Positions 46,948 to 61,121 are shown, counted from the stretch's first letter. The stretch: 64,000 nucleotides of DNA from Eutrigla gurnardus (GCA_963514095.1 OY741271.1:14004772-14068771); one strand, 5' to 3'. Numbers and translations: made by a program. The notes: generated by a model not told the origin, from the letters alone.

Positions 46948-49855
46948 TCACACTTGGCTCACGATTTCTGCATCCTCTGCAATGAACCACTGGACCGGAG
47001 TCCCGTCTGCTGCTCTCTGGAGGATCACGTTCCCCAAACCCTGTGAAAACAGGAAATCAGTGTTCAACTTTTACATTCTGTACATACATTCCACTATTTT
47101 ACTGTATATCTGATTAGTTGAACAAAAGAATATTCATAGTAAATCAATTGTTTCAGTCATTTTTCAATTTGTCCACAAAATTGTTTCTCAAATGTGAGGA
47201 TTTGACCACAGGAAATTGTGATGAACATTTTTCATGATTTCTGATGCTTTACAAACCAAAAATTATCATATTATTATAGTATGGATTTATCGATAAAATA
47301 ATCAACAGACTGGCTCCCTAATACAGTTTTACTGTCAGTGCTAACCTGGGTAAAGCGAGGCAGATGAGGTGAAGCGGGGATCTTGACACTCTGCTGATCC
47401 ATGCAGTTTGGCAGTAACTTCTGCAGCTGATTCCTCTGATGCCAGGACTTCAACTCCTCCGACACGATGTCCCTTGGCATCAGCCTGATGGCGTGGTTCG
47501 GATACTCCTTCAGCGAGGGGGTCCGCACCAGCCTGGTGTAAGGCGGCGGGGGGTTTATGATTCTCCGCGCAGGCGATGCTCCCTCTTGCCACTGTCTTTG
47601 CTGAGGGCCGTGTACCACTGGAGGAGAGGACAGGAAGCACTTCCCCATGTCCAGGTCTTGGGGGGAGAGGGGGCCATCGTCTGCCTTTGCTCTAATGTAG
47701 CTAGACTGAGACTGGTTGGTGTTCTTGTGTGAACCGGCGAGGCTGGAGAGCCCGTTCTTTTGTGCTCCAAAGTGGAATCCATAGGGGGGTGGGCAGAGCT
47801 TTGGCATCTCCGTCGGACCGTCCCTGCCAGGAGAGCTAACATAGGAGGAGGAGGAGGAGTGCTCCGAGCTGCTGTCCTCAGAGCTGGACTGGTAAGGGTG
47901 CAAGGGAGAGTACTCTGGAGAACGCACTCTGAAGTCAGCCACGCAGCACCGCTGGGGCAGCCGGGCTCTATTGTTCTCTGAGCTGAGGTGCTCAGCAGGC
48001 GGCTTACTTTTGGGAAGTCTGAGGAGACATCATGTGAAATTATTAGTATGCATGCTGTTTTGCTCTTTGTGCATTAGTGCACTCATGTATCTCTGTGTAC
48101 CTGAAGGACTGGGTGCCCTGTCGGCGTACATGCAGCTCTGGGGTGGAGGGGGCACTGGTGGAGTGGTTCTGACGCAGGGCCGTGTTCTTCAGGAACTGAG
48201 ACAGAGGAATGATGTTCTCTGCAGACACCTGGGTTCCTGCTGGACTACTGCACACAACAAAAACACAACGGATGTTACAAATCCTTCGAGATTTGAATCA
48301 AGCTCCTTGTTGTTTCTTTTCTTTATAGATAAATAGTCATGTTGACACAGCAGTTGTGTATTCGATGTGTTCAGACTTCTACCTGGACCTGCTGCTCCAA
48401 GCAGACTGGAGGTTTGTGGCCTTCTGGTAAGGCTGATCCAGACTGGACTCTTTCCACGGAGAGTTCTGGATGGGAGAACGCTCAAATGCCACTCTGAGCT
48501 GACTCGATGACCGCTGGGATGACTGAAGGGTCGAAGCCGACAGCTGGAGTGGCTCTGAATAGGAAGTGCCCAACACTGGAGGAGAGGGAGGGCTGGGAGA
48601 GTCCACATCTGTGGATGATCACAGAGAGCATTAGACAATCAGTGTCATGCTGCACAGAAATATCTACAACCTACACGATCTATCACGTACATTATTCTAA
48701 AGCACGTGTGTTTTTACTGAATGTCTAAATCCAAGTTTGTCAGAGAGCGACAATATTCTAAATGTTTCTTTGAATGTATATCTGTATGTCTAAACGAACT
48801 TCCCACTCACCGTCATCCAGGGCCACCACATCAGACAGGGAACTGTCATCAGACATGCACAGATCTGCACACACAAAGGGGAGATTTTAAAAATGTCCTT
48901 CAAAGCCACTGAATGTGTTAATTTGTGCAGTGCACTGTTGGGCCTGAAGAGGGCAACAGTGCAACTCACCTTTGTTTTGGTTGTTTGAGATGCTCATGCA
49001 GGGCGAGTTGCACTCGCTCTTGATCCTTTGCTGGAACACGGCCTCCTGGAGATCTTTCACCTTCTTCTCCACCCTCTTGCACTGCTGCAACCGGCTCTTC
49101 TTCTGTGGTTTACTGAGGTTCCCCTCCAGGGAGAGTTTGCGTGCTGCCTCATAGATCTGCTGCTGAAGAGCCAAGTCGGTCTCCAGCCCTTGCAGCTCTG
49201 AATCCTACAACCAATGTGCATTTTTGACATTTAGTTTTAGCAGATGAATTGTAATCTCTTTCTTTCGCCCCCAAAATAGCAACCGCTGATGGATGTACCT
49301 CTTTATCCAGATGGATCAGACCTTCGTCAAGCTTGAAGGAAGCCCCGATCCTCCTTCTGACCCGGGGTGGCTTCTCATCGGGCATTAGAGGATAGTCTGA
49401 GGGCAGTTTACCGGTCAGCTCCTGTACATTAAAAAAATGAAAGTGTTATTATAGTGTTATACAAAATGATGTATTGGTGATACATGTTATCATCATCTAG
49501 AAATGACTTACTGCCTCCCTGATGCATAGCTTCCTGAGCTCCAGCAGGCAGAGCTCCAGACGCTCCTCCAGAGACTGGTGCTTCAGCTTCAGGGCTCTGG
49601 TGTGGGTGGTCAGGTCCTTCACTGGGGACGTGGGGCTGTCTGGACCTGCAGTGAACACACAGAAGGTTGTTAAAATATAAAGAAACAACAACATGATATT
49701 GCTTCAGTAGTATTATCGTGTTTAATATTGATTAGGCAGCCCTCTATACATGACATACATGGAAATCAATATTTTGGAGTGATGCTCTTACCAGAGTGCA
49801 CGATAATCCCACTGTCAGTGTCACTGATCTCCTCTTTACTCTCGATGGCCGTCAT
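46948..49855 (-). CDS. inava: Innate immunity activator (INAVA, C1orf106-like)
   Basis: INAVA is a CUPID-domain adaptor that binds cytohesin ARF-GEFs at epithelial junctions and TRAF6 in pattern-receptor signalling. Nine coding exons are 49792-49855, 49512-49645, 49299-49421, 48970-49204, 48811-48864, 48383-48608, 48101-48247, 47346-48018 and 46948-47040. Phases agree, for 582 residues (human 663). The N-terminus carries SDTDSGI and SGPDSPTSPVKDLT. The CUPID region (about residues 22-150) includes LELCLLELRKLCIREAELTG, PPRVRRRIGASFKLDE and AARKLSLEGNLS. Later blocks are MSDDSSLSD, PIQNSPWKESSLDQPY and VRTPSLKEY. The last residues, GTPVQWFIAEDAEIVSQV, match the human end. FRMD4 and CCDC120 share CUPID, but the termini fit INAVA. 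Confidence 0.9.
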
Positions 49856-52800
49856 CTTGACTATTTGGAGAATTTCTTTTTAAAGTAGCTGTTGAAATAA
49901 GCAAATGTTAACCGGATTAGTAAAAAAGTTAGATCCATCACTCATATGAATACAGACTCTCCTGTTGTCTTCTGACCACATGGCTTCATTCATGCTCCCT
50001 GCTGCTGCTTTACTTAACAAAAGTGAATGACTGGCGAGTGTCCTTTCACACACTTGTCCATGCAGCTCTCCATCTCCCTCCTCCTCCCTCCGCCACCTCT
50101 TTCTCCCCCCCATGCTCCCTCACAAAAGAGACCGACCCCCAATGGTTGACTCGGCACATGTGCGGGGGTTAATCCGAATCGCGGTGCCATGGCAACGGGG
50201 CACGGTGTGGCTGGCTAGGGGAGCGTGTCGCCGTGAGGCGTGTCAGAGGGCGTTTAAAGAGCCCAGACCCCGAAAAAGAAAGCAGATGGCAGCAGGAATT
50301 ACCCCACTCATGGACTGCACCTGTTCCCCCCACGCACCCCCCTCCCTCAGCTCCCATTCAACCAGTGTCCAGAAAACCCTCTGGGGGCTTTGAAGTGGAA
50401 GAATGTCTCAATGCTGGGCTTGTCCACGCAGCATCAGATCACCAGGTCCCTGCTGACTCCTGTGCAACACACTTTCACAAACAGGCACAATTCATGTTTA
50501 TGGCCCGCTCTATGCCATTGTTGCTGTCCATAAAACATCTGACCGACAATACACACACAAAAAATAAAAACGCGACATGGAGAGAAACGACAGCAATAAG
50601 AGGGAAACAACAACAACAACAACAAATTGGAGATAATATTTTGGGATAAGACGAGGCTTTTAAAACACAACTAGACCGTCTGTGTGTGACTGTTTTGGTG
50701 AGATCGCCTCAGGACGAGAGGGGGAACTTGCTGCCCTTATTTTCTCCCTTATTTTTTTTTTTTTAGGTCAATTAATTAATTCTGGATCTCACATGTTTGC
50801 CACCACCCCAGACTTCTCTTAGAGACGGCTAGCAGAGCATTACAGGCACTAACATGATTATAGAAAACATTAGCCTCACTTCCTTCAATGCCACACCTTC
50901 ACATATAAATAGCTCATGAACTCGATGACTCCTTGAGCAGCCTCTGCATTAATATCATGCCAACGACGCGTCCATCATACGAGGAAGTGAACGCTGTGTT
51001 GTTAGTCAGGAATAAAGCCGACGCGAGGTGGCTTGAAAACAGACACCACATGAATGGATGTGTTTCTAAGGCGCCCGTGTATAATCCTCAACTCCTGTCT
51101 CATCCTCGGTGTTCGGAGATCGGTATCGGGGCCTTTTCCTGTGGGGACCAGGGGAACGAGATAGACAGGATATTATTGTGTATCCCGGTGGCGTGACCCA
51201 TTCACCACCGCAACTCATGTGAACTGGCACAGCTATAAGTAGCCATATAGCACAATGAGGCGCAGGCAGCTCGAGTCAGTAAAACAACACTGCAACAAAG
51301 GCCCTGTATGCACCCACCAGCCTCAATAATCTGCTGTGGGCGCAATATCTGCTGACAACTCCGCTTCGGGGTTGAGCAGCGTTGTCGGGCCAATATTGAG
51401 ACAAGGCTGCAGTGAGAGGTGGGGAGAGGAACAGGGCTGAGTTTTTTTTTTTTTTTTTTACTGTGGCCTGCTCCAATCTCAGACACATGCAATCTAAGAC
51501 TAAAGACGTCAACAGGAATCCAGCCCGGTAATCAGAGACAGGCAGGGTAATGTGGGATTTACCCACTTACACCCCATAACTCTCTGAAGACTTTCACAAG
51601 AGTCTGTGGTCGGAGGTCTAGGCTGAGTGAGTGGGTGGGTGAGTGAGTTTGGGTAAAAGAGCAGATCTCACTAAAAAAAGTTGCAGCTTATTGCCAAGAC
51701 GTTGATGCCATTTGTCATAGCTTTCATAAAAACCTGGAGTCGTGTTGAAATCATAATGTTATGGGGAATCAAAAAACAATGCTTTCTTTGACTGAGCAAC
51801 AACTAGCAGTTTGTTTCCTGGAGACAGTCTCCACCCGGCTTCATTAACGTAATCATAACATAAACAATTTCGTTGCATGTGATCACCGCTAATGGCGACT
51901 ATCTGGGAACGGTGTCGGGGATGGGAGCTGAGCATCCCACCCATCCTCGCCGCTCACTGGACTGTGACAACGTCACATCTGCGGAAGTTGGTGTTTATGG
52001 CAGGAGATCACGATGTTGATTCACTGTCTCCCAGACTTCCCCCCACCACCCTTTCCCATGAGCCTTTGGAGCTGCGATCTCCTGGAACGCAGCCACCACC
52101 GCCACACTCATTACCACTGTGGTCGGCCCTGGAATTACCAATGGGGACCAGCCTCGCCGAGGAAACAGTGAGGGATGCCTGAAACCAGACCAAGGCCTGT
52201 TCGGACCCTGTAATTAAGACTCTCTACTGAATGCTGATACTATGGAAGAAACCAAACGACTTTACAGCATGACTTATTTCAGAGTCGGGTGAAAAGCCAA
52301 AATCCATTCAGCAAAATGGATCCACTCTGCACACAATATGGTCTGCTGGAACAAAAGTGCATCGATGCGGGGGAGCGACGGGAGAAAAAAATGAAGTGTT
52401 GTATTACAAAGCTGGAGTCAGATCTTTGTGTAAAGAAACACTGCCGAGTGCGGAAACTTCACATACATGCTGCTGTAACATAAAAGGGCCGGTTTATGAG
52501 TAGTCTGTATCAAAGACTGAAACACTGTCAGCCTCTTTCCTTTGTCAGAGCAACACTGTTAAGTAGTGCAAGGGTCTTTTGCAGCAGAACCAATGCAGGG
52601 GTAATAGGCACCATATCGGCCTGCGCTCAGTCACTGGAGGCCATATGCTGGCCAGACACACCAGCTCTGTCACAGCCCAACGACAGCGTAAATACAGAGG
52701 GCAAGCAGAGATACTCCATTGTTCTCCACAGGCTGAAGGGCTGGCCCAGGATCACGACACCTTGTCCCTCTGAGTCATCATTTCTGAGGCCCATGAATGG

Positions 52801-55484
52801 ATACTGATGGTCATCTCGGTGCTCTCGGCAGGATGTGGCTGCAGCTTTTCACCCGCCAGCACCCAGGGTTTACAAAAGAACTGGGGGAGTCCAGGGGCAA
52901 GACAACACCGAGGTGTTGTCTTTAGCACCACGGTAGCACAGCGTGTCTGTCAACATGTGGACTGATGATGGTGGTGTTTATTCTGCTGCCTTGGGCACAA
53001 ACAACTGCCACCAGCCAGCCTACTGCCCCACATAAATCCTGGAGTCGTTAATCAGTGAAAGAAACCCGTTCATATTCATAAACTCAGTCTTCCAGATAGC
53101 AGTTGTTTAGTATCGTTAATTATAATTACTCATAATGACTATTTGTGTACACAAACCTTTATTTTACAGTTCTTTAACACAAGTGTTTTTCAACGAGGAG
53201 CAGTGGTTGAAGAAGTTATGTTGCATTGATCCTCTTTAGATCCTCACATTATTTACTATAATATACTAGCTATAAATGGCAAAGCACACTATTAAAATAT
53301 TCCATTTCAAATCATGTGTGTAAGTTTTAATCACATGCTAAGTGACTAGTAACTAGAGGCCCAGAAGGCAAATGAATGTCGTTGAATAAAAGTATCAGAA
53401 ACAAATGAAACACAAATACCTCATGATTGAAGTTTAGTGCGCATATCTTAATGACGTGTTTTAGAAAGTTATATCACGTCACAAGCTAAATAACTAATTC
53501 GGTTAAGCTAAATTGCTCTTTCGCGATTCTCTAAAATAGTTTCAACATCACCCCTCGCCTTACACACACACTTCCTCCCGACTTTATATCGTTTGTACTA
53601 ATGCTGCTGCTGCTTGCCTCGTGTTTCTCCCTCATACATTAAGTTGTAAAGTGTTGTGTACTCACCCTGTAGTGATATCTGCTCCTACAGCATCCTCTCT
53701 GAGGTAGCAGGAGATGACTTTCTCTGGTAGTCAGATGTTAGAGCGACGCTTGGGACATCTGTTTCGGTAGCTCCCACCATCTCGGTGAAGGGGGAATAGC
53801 GGAATTAAGTATATATTTGCAAGCTAATTTATTTTCTTTATATTTATATTTACTTAAACACGTTTTATATTCTCTGTTTGTATTGTTAAAATGACTTGTT
53901 TTCACCAATACATCTTTTTCAACTGGAGAAGATACATTTAGTGCTGCAGTGATCTCCCCCAGTGTATGTTTTAATGGTTTGATCCGTCGCTGCTGACGCT
54001 TCCACGCTCTGCGTATCGACGCAGCACGCGACTCACCGAGGAGGCTTTTAATTTGAAAAGAGACACAAAAGAAGAATGGCCGGAGGGAGAGACAGGTTTT
54101 TGATAAAACCCAGGACAGCTGGTGAGTAGTGGCGGTAGACAAGACCACACTCATGTCTTCCTGTCCCCGATGATGACGGGGGGAAAAGTGTGGTGTTTGG
54201 ACCAATACGAGGAATCCATTCGTCCAAGAAACCTACATTAAAATACACATAATTATACTGTAGAGAAGGATGTAGGCTACTTTTGTTCCCTGGCTCAACT
54301 TCATTCTACTAAACTAAATGCTAAACTTTGTCATATTTTTATTATTATGTTTTCTTATTCTTTATTGTATCAGCAGTGGTGAAAAATAACTGGCAAAATT
54401 TGACATACTTTCCATTTGATGGTACTTTATACACCACATTTTAGAGGGAAATGTACGTTTCTACTTTCATGACAGCACTGTGTGTAGTTCATGAATGAAT
54501 TTATGAAAGTTAATTTGCAGATTATGGTTTTAAAGATCTCACAAGTCATTTTGGCTTATTATACTTGTTGATTACTTACACTGCTGAATTTATATGGGCT
54601 TCATTTGTTTATGAGACGTGCTACAAAAATGATCTACATTTCTGAAATAACAAACAGGCTGTTTTTATTTGCCTCCAGTTGGTGGTTTCCCTGACTAATC
54701 CAAGTGTCTGCAGTGCCTTAACCAGGCCCTTGGGTATTCCTAGCCTATATATGCTGAAAAGCCTCCTCCAGATGGCCTGTGCTTTCTCCTCTCGTCCCGT
54801 GATGGAATGAAAAGATCAGCTAATTAAACAAAGTCCCATATCCATGTGAAAGAAGCATGAGATTCCTCTGGGAGAAGGGCTGCATGCAAATCAATCCCAA
54901 GTGCTTTGAATTGTGTCCAACAAAACAACACATCTCAACAAACCATAAAGCCTTTATTTCCACAGAACACGGACACACTAAAAATCATAAAGTCATGATG
55001 GAGAGAGATACACAAACATGCACATGTTTTCTATTAATACAAAGGAGTTCTGTTGAGAAATGGGACATAATTGCATGGTGGTCATATAGAAAGTAACGAA
55101 TCAGACTGAGTTGTCCCTTCCAAGAAACAACAAAACAGTCTCATGCTCATTCAATCCAGGAGGAAACAAGATAAACAAAATAAACATAATGACCATAAAA
55201 AAACATAAAAAATATCCATCCACTTTCCTTCAACAAATGTTGATCTACATAACAATTAATAAAAAAATGAGTACTTCCACTCCCTCATGAAAGAGAGACC
55301 TGTTCCTAAATATGCGTATCTTGGTATGCATGATGCCTTAAAGAAATTCTGATATTTCAGATGTATGAGCTGGTGCCTATGTGATGTTTCTTTTCTTTTT
55401 TGTATATGCAGCCTAATTCAGCAGACGTTGACCATAGAGATATAGGACCTCTATGCTGCGGAGACTGATGGGAGCCTCAGAGCA
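49856..55484. other. inava 5' region and fam107 3' flank, no coding gene seen
   Basis: About 5.6 kb has only shadow reading frames. 50020-50400 is GC-rich and may be regulatory. T-runs occur at 50750-50765 and 51440-51460. An AATAAA on the minus strand at 54953-54958 is a candidate end for the fam107-type transcript, giving it a 3' UTR of about 530 bases. I recognise no repeat family here. Confidence 0.45.
53666..53760 (-). other. inava: Possible untranslated first exon of inava
   Basis: On the minus strand CACTACAG and one further G precede a strong donor, GTGAGTAC, ending at 53666. A first exon here would splice over 3.8 kb to the coding exon at 49855. The upstream extent is unknown. A start close to 49870 is the alternative. 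Confidence 0.35.
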
Positions 55485-58343
55485 TCACTGCTCAGACGTT
55501 TGTGTCCGCCTCAGATTGTCCTTCACACGGACAAACTCTGGGATCTTCTGCTGGCTCTCCCGCCGCCTGATCTCCTCCTGCTCATACTGGAAAGACAAAA
55601 GACAAGGCAGTGAATCGGCCAGTCAGTGTCATCCACCATCCGGTTAGTCCAGACCAACAAAATATAGTAAAAAGGCTGTAATTGTATTTGAGTGTAAACA
55701 TGGTCAGATTCAGAGATTGGTTGCTATTTACTGATGAAATATAAAGTCGGTTGTTGGTTTCCAACCTTGTGGTTGATACATCTGAGTGGTCTTCATGATT
55801 AAAGGGGTAAGGGAGCAGAAAAATACACATTTTTATTTATTATAAAAGTATTGATTGTTAAGTTTTTTTTATTTTTAAAATGTTTTAATTTGTAATTTTA
55901 TTTAATTATTATTATTATTATTATTATTATTTTTTATGAAATATAAGTTAATCAGACCTCTTTGGATGTTCAACCATTATTGAAATGCAACCATCTGTAA
56001 GGATTAAAGGGGGTACAGTGGCCCTAAGAACACACTGCAAATCAAAACATATTTTTTTAACCACACATGTGGTATTTAGGAAAAAATTGTAATTGACGAC
56101 ACATTAAAACATCAATTTGACAAATCTTTGTGACATGCACAGCATTTAGAAAAGGCGCTGCAGAAAGCTCAACACATCTCCATCAGTGTGCATCACTTTT
56201 TAATGTCCCCTGGAAACAGTTTCCATCCTGTTGTGAGCCGTGCTTGACTGAATGCTGTGCATGTGTCTGGTATTGGTCCTGATATTTCCTTAATGTTCAT
56301 GGTGTGATAATAAATCAGGTGTTATTTGCTTCTCCTGACCTCTTGCAGCTTCTGCTGCCTCTTGCGGAGCTCCGTCTCCAGGTCTGAGGGCCGCCGTTGT
56401 GCCAGCTCCTCCTCCCTGTGCAGCTCCAGCCTGCGCTGCTCCAACACTCGCGTCAGCTCCGGTTTCTCCTCCAGCAGCAGGCCCCTGCATGGCGGGTGAG
56501 AGTCCCAGTTAAACACAGGATCCACCCTGCTCTGTTTTAACTGTTTAAGACCAGAGAGTGTGTTTTCAGTGTTGGCCCTCCTGTACCGTTTATGGCTGAG
56601 CAGCAGCTCCCGGTGCAGGTTCTGGTGGCTCGGTGTCTCCCCCGAGGAACCGTTCAGTTTCCTGGGCGTAAGGGCCTCGTCACCGCTGCCGTCTGCTGTG
56701 GATTGACGGGAGATCCGAGGGCGGCCAACAGAAGTCTCTGAGAAACACAAAATAAATATTACCACCACTTTACTTTTCCTCCTCGGATCTTAAGATGGAT
56801 TTATAGGAAATGTTTGACTGCCATCAAACATTTCAGTCACAACGTAATTAGATAAATTAATTAAAGATGGGAAAAGGAGACTTGAATAGGTAGGTTAAAT
56901 AATGTAATCAGACAAATCCTCATCCATTGATTGATCAATCAATCTATCATTGCAATAGATTGATTTATCTATTTGATACATCAAATAGATTAAACCATCA
57001 AATATGTTGATTACTACACTGATTAACTGTTTAAGTTTATGTCCATGTTTGTTCAGCATGTGTGCATTAAGATACCTTTTTTGTGATGTCCATATCCTGG
57101 TTTCTATTGGTTAAAATGTGTGAAAGAACAGAAAAGAAGAGAAACCCTGTTAGTCATCGGACAAGTATATTCCACAGCCACTAGCTGAGACAAACATGTT
57201 AACATTGATGTATCAAAACATCATCTTAATTGGGATCCTCGCCGCAGGGATACCACGGGTATAATTAGAGACTGCAAGAGCAGGAAGGGACAGTGCCTGC
57301 TGTGCTGCTTAAGCAGGTGAACTGTGTTCAGACTCCTTGGAGTGTGAAGGTGATGGGGGATGAGGGATGTAGCTTTGGCCAGACTGTGATCGTCTTTGGC
57401 AAAACATGACTAGAGTTCCACCAGTAATTAAAAAGGAAAGTTATGTAAACATCTGTGTTTATGACACATATAACATGGGTTGTAAACTTGGCAAGACCTC
57501 CTACCGTAACACAATACGATATATATACCACCGCCACACCCACTGAAACCAGATCACCAGGAGGAATGGATCGTATTGAGCAGATAACAGATGGTAGATG
57601 TGAGAATCCTCTCAACTGTGCATGCCCGAGATCAGACCACAAGATCCCTGTTACTGCTTCTGGGATTCTTAGAGCAGCACTCTATTTGGGAGTGTGCCTT
57701 TCACCCCTCCTGTCACAGACATAAACCTGCAGATCCTGCCCCTCTTCCCTCGAGCTGGCGGGTTTTCTGATCTGATGGAAGCGATTGTTGCAGTCAGAGC
57801 CTGCAGGGCTGGGATGGATTCCAGCAAAATCTCTCTGCCTAATCTCACATCTCCTCTTTCCCTTGACAACAGACACTCTGCATCGTATGTGGAAAATGGA
57901 AAATCAGGCTTTATCGGTTTTCTGAAGAAGTGCTGTAAACTGAATCAATCAGTTGAGAATCAATGGAGCATTTAAGTAAACATAAAAAGCAACACAAACA
58001 CTCATGAGTATAAAGCTTGTGTTTGATAGCTTTCATTGTGGATAGAAACCCTTGATGAAGGCACTTTCCCCCTTGAACTAAATCACACTATAAACGACTG
58101 TAATGTTGCTAATTCAATAATCTTGATCATCCTAATGTGCAAGATAATTCTATCAGATGTAAAGTCTATTGGATATATAGGATTCAAAATAAACTGTGAC
58201 TGTAAACTCACTGAGGCTACACTTACAAAACCCACTAAACCACTAGACAGATGGCCGTCAGACCAGACGTTGACCTCTCGCTCAGCAGACAAGAGTAAAG
58301 GTGGAAGAAAACAACTCACTTTTTTTGCAGCCGACCCCTCCAT
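55485..58343 (-). CDS. fam107: FAM107-family (DRR1-like) actin-associated protein
   Basis: FAM107A/B are small coiled-coil proteins; FAM107A (DRR1) bundles F-actin and modulates stress responses. I model five exons: 58320-58343 (ATG, MEGSAAKK), 57076-57096 (DMDITKK), 56587-56735, 56340-56484 and 55485-55586 (stop), all in phase, for 146 residues, close to the 131-144 of the human proteins. The family core is clear: HQNLHRELLLSHKRGLLLEE, KPELTRVLEQRR, LETELRKRQQKLQE and the C-terminal PEFVRVKDNLRRT. The last three exons are secure. The first two are short and rest on splice sites and phase only; translation might start at the Met in the second. The acceptor of exon 3 could also be two bases upstream. 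Paralogue A or B is unresolved. Confidence 0.75.
55896..55931. repeat. ATT microsatellite
   Basis: An uninterrupted run of about ten ATT units lies in the last intron of the FAM107-family gene. Confidence 0.9.
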
Positions 58344-61121
58344 GGCAGGATGGTGGAGGTCCACTGTTTCTGTCCAGTAACAGTTTTCACGTTTTAGTCC
58401 ATTTCTAAAAGAATCACACTTCCTCCTCACATGGTCGGTCTGCTTTCTTTGCTCTTTAAGTCCGACATATTGCTGTTGATGAGGGATTCTCAGACTCAAT
58501 GCGCCACCCAGAAGTAGTCAATAGTGGTAGTGGACACTGGAATCTTATTAGGCCATTCAAGATTACCTCACAACCCCCACAGGGTGTAGGACGCTAGATT
58601 AGGTAATTGCCGCAGACACAAATACAGCTTTAAACCGACCTTACACGTCACGATTACAAGTTGACTCCAACAACAAAGGCTTTCAGGCAAACCAACTTTT
58701 TAAAGTGCGAGGCAGTCTGATTTTTTACTCTATGTTCATCGGGTCTTATAAAACGACAGATCATACAAAGCAGATTGAACCGTCATAAACATAGGTTTGT
58801 GTCAGTGTGTCAGAATATATGACCAGTTGACCTCATTATGTATTTTCTAGCCATTTCAATGCAATTGCTGGAAAATATTGCATTTACAATTAATTAACTT
58901 GCAGGTAGAACTTTTTTGCTAAACTTGTAATAAACCTTTTCTGAAAATGGCCATTTGAAAAGTAAATATTTTATGTTTTAGAAGACAATAGCAAAAATTC
59001 AGAGGGAAAAGTAAAGTAACCTTTTTTTCGTGTTAAGAATTATGATTCCCTCCTCTACCATATTTATTTGAATGTAATTAATCTTACAATCTATCTTATA
59101 AATCCCATTAATATTAAACTGAGATCCTCTGTTTTGTTTCTGTTTAATTGATTATAAATGTCATGTGGAATCTATCTTTACCACTGTGAAGGCAGGAAAA
59201 TGTAAAAATAGTATAAATTAAATATCATTTTAATATCATGCTTGTTTTTTTTCCACTACATATACACACCAATTCTTCTGTTACATTACTTCATATAGGC
59301 CTACTTACATTATTTCTAAAATTATTAAATATTATTTTTCTTACTCTGTTTTGACTTTTATTATATTATTGTATTATTCATTACTTGTTTGATATTACAT
59401 TTTCTGTCATTTTCAAGTCGAAAGGAGAAGAATGGGAGGTATTTTCCATTGGTGGCCACTAGAGGTCAGTATCAGGGTTAATGTCCCATGATGCCTTGCG
59501 GCTTTGAGCTTTAAAGCCGACCCGGATGTTCCTGCTTCACAGTTTGAATGGGTTGTGAATGGCGTATGTCTGTGTGTGTGTTTGGTGAGTGAATGTGTAG
59601 TGTTTGGTGAGTGAATGCGTACTTTTAAAACCTACACACTGATCTTATTTGATCTGGTCGGAGTTCGGCTCTGCTTCGATCAGAGATGATAAGAAAAAGC
59701 CCTCTCGAGCCTCCATGGCGATGAGTAGCTGGCGAGATAACTTCCAGGGCCTCCACGCTTCGTGTTGTGGTCAGAGGTGATGATTTGATCAGATATACTA
59801 GTTCTATGTGAGTTTGGGTTCGTCTCGAGCTTCACACTGGACAATGAGTATAGAGGCGATTCTGATCTAACCACAACCGAGAAGCAACGCGAGGAGCCCG
59901 GCATGATTATCGCTGGTTTTAACGGCTGAGGACGGACCGAGTCGACAAGCTACTTGTTTCATTGTTGTAAAATAATGTCGGCACCTCCTTTTCCCTGGGA
60001 TTGTGTGCGGAAGAAACCCAACTGTACGTTTAGGTGTATAAAGAACTGTAAGGGAACGCAGCACCGTAAGATTGGTGCTTTTATAAGTAAAAGTAATTAG
60101 CCTGCAGTTCCTGCGTAGTCGCCAACTTTCTAATCGCCGCTTGCATTTGTCCATGTTCTAGTGGAAAGGGCGTTTAAAATATATCCTCCCCTATCCATAT
60201 ACCACTTTTGAAAGTAATTTTGGGAGCTGCAATGATCCTCCAGTCGACACCGGCTGCGAATAAACTCCTTCACCAATTTCTATGGGGATTCAGTCGAAGC
60301 TTAGGTGTTTGCACTCTTGAGTAAAATAAAGTGAATGTGGAACTTGTTTTTTTGTCCCTCTTACTTTTCCTATACTATATCCAAGTGTTCTTTTACAATG
60401 GAGTTGAAAAAAGACCTTCTCCTTTCATGGCCTCGTATCACGATTTTTATGCAACCTCGTCCATGTCTCCTTTCCTTTTTCGATTGTAAACTCAGTCTTA
60501 ATACACTCCACACACTGCAATAAATCCTAACCTAATACCTGTTAGTAAAATTTTGACCACCCCATTTATAATAATGCAGGTAGACTAGACATTAAAACAC
60601 ATGAGTATAAATAACTTATCTAAAATAGTTTCTGTAAAACAAACACATGAACACACGCATCACATTGGGGCCGGTGACCATTGACTATTATTGTCTTTAT
60701 ACATTTTCTATGTACAAGTATTTCCTAACATAATAGTCTTCTTCGCCTTCTTCTTCTTCTTCTTCTACGCCTTCTTCTTCTTCTGTGGATTTTAACGGTG
60801 GTTGGTAACCCATCTTACAGGTGTATTACCGCCACCTACTGGATTGGACTGTGGATATCTATTATTCATTTTATTTTTAAGAATCAAATTAGATGATTTG
60901 GGATTTTCCTTAACGCCATCCTTAAAATATATACAGATTTGGGGGGCGATGTCTTTTATCTCGCGATGATCAACGTTCGTTTTATGATGACGCCAGTCTT
61001 TGTGTATACACGTGACTTCTTTCGTCCAACCAGCTTTCAGTGAATACTAGGCAAAGCGCGCGCGAGACCGAACGGCGCGCCGTGCTTTCAGTTTCTTCCC
61101 TTTCTTCCTTTTTTATTAACC
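58344..61121. other. fam107-smc5 head-to-head spacer
   Basis: There is no coding gene. A short imperfect duplication (TTTGGTGAGTGAATG twice) lies at about 59581-59617. 59440-60080 has balanced composition but no feature I can name. 60737-60783 is a CTT-rich run joined to a fish repeat (listed separately). The CpG-rich stretch 60960-61100, including GCGCGCGCGAGACC, is the likely smc5 promoter. Confidence 0.5.
60737..60862 (-). repeat. Teleost GTGGCGGTAAT repeat with GAA-repeat tail
   Basis: On the minus strand it reads CAATCCAGTAGGTGGCGGTA, then ATGGGTTACCAACCACCG, then CCACAGAAGAAGAAGAAGG. This layout is a widespread fish interspersed repeat. It lies about 260-390 bp upstream of the smc5 start codon. 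Confidence 0.6.

Noticed and set aside
47439..47981. Plus-strand frames opposite inava exon 8
   Set aside because: The minus frame matches INAVA motifs and splices in phase. The plus frames are its antisense shadow.
50112..50649. Overlapping frames of 93 and 138 residues upstream of inava
   Set aside because: They lie in GC-rich 5' sequence, resemble no family and have no splice support.
58520..60100. Extra gene between fam107 and smc5
   Set aside because: The only frames are short and unrelated to any family, and no chain of compatible splice sites was found.
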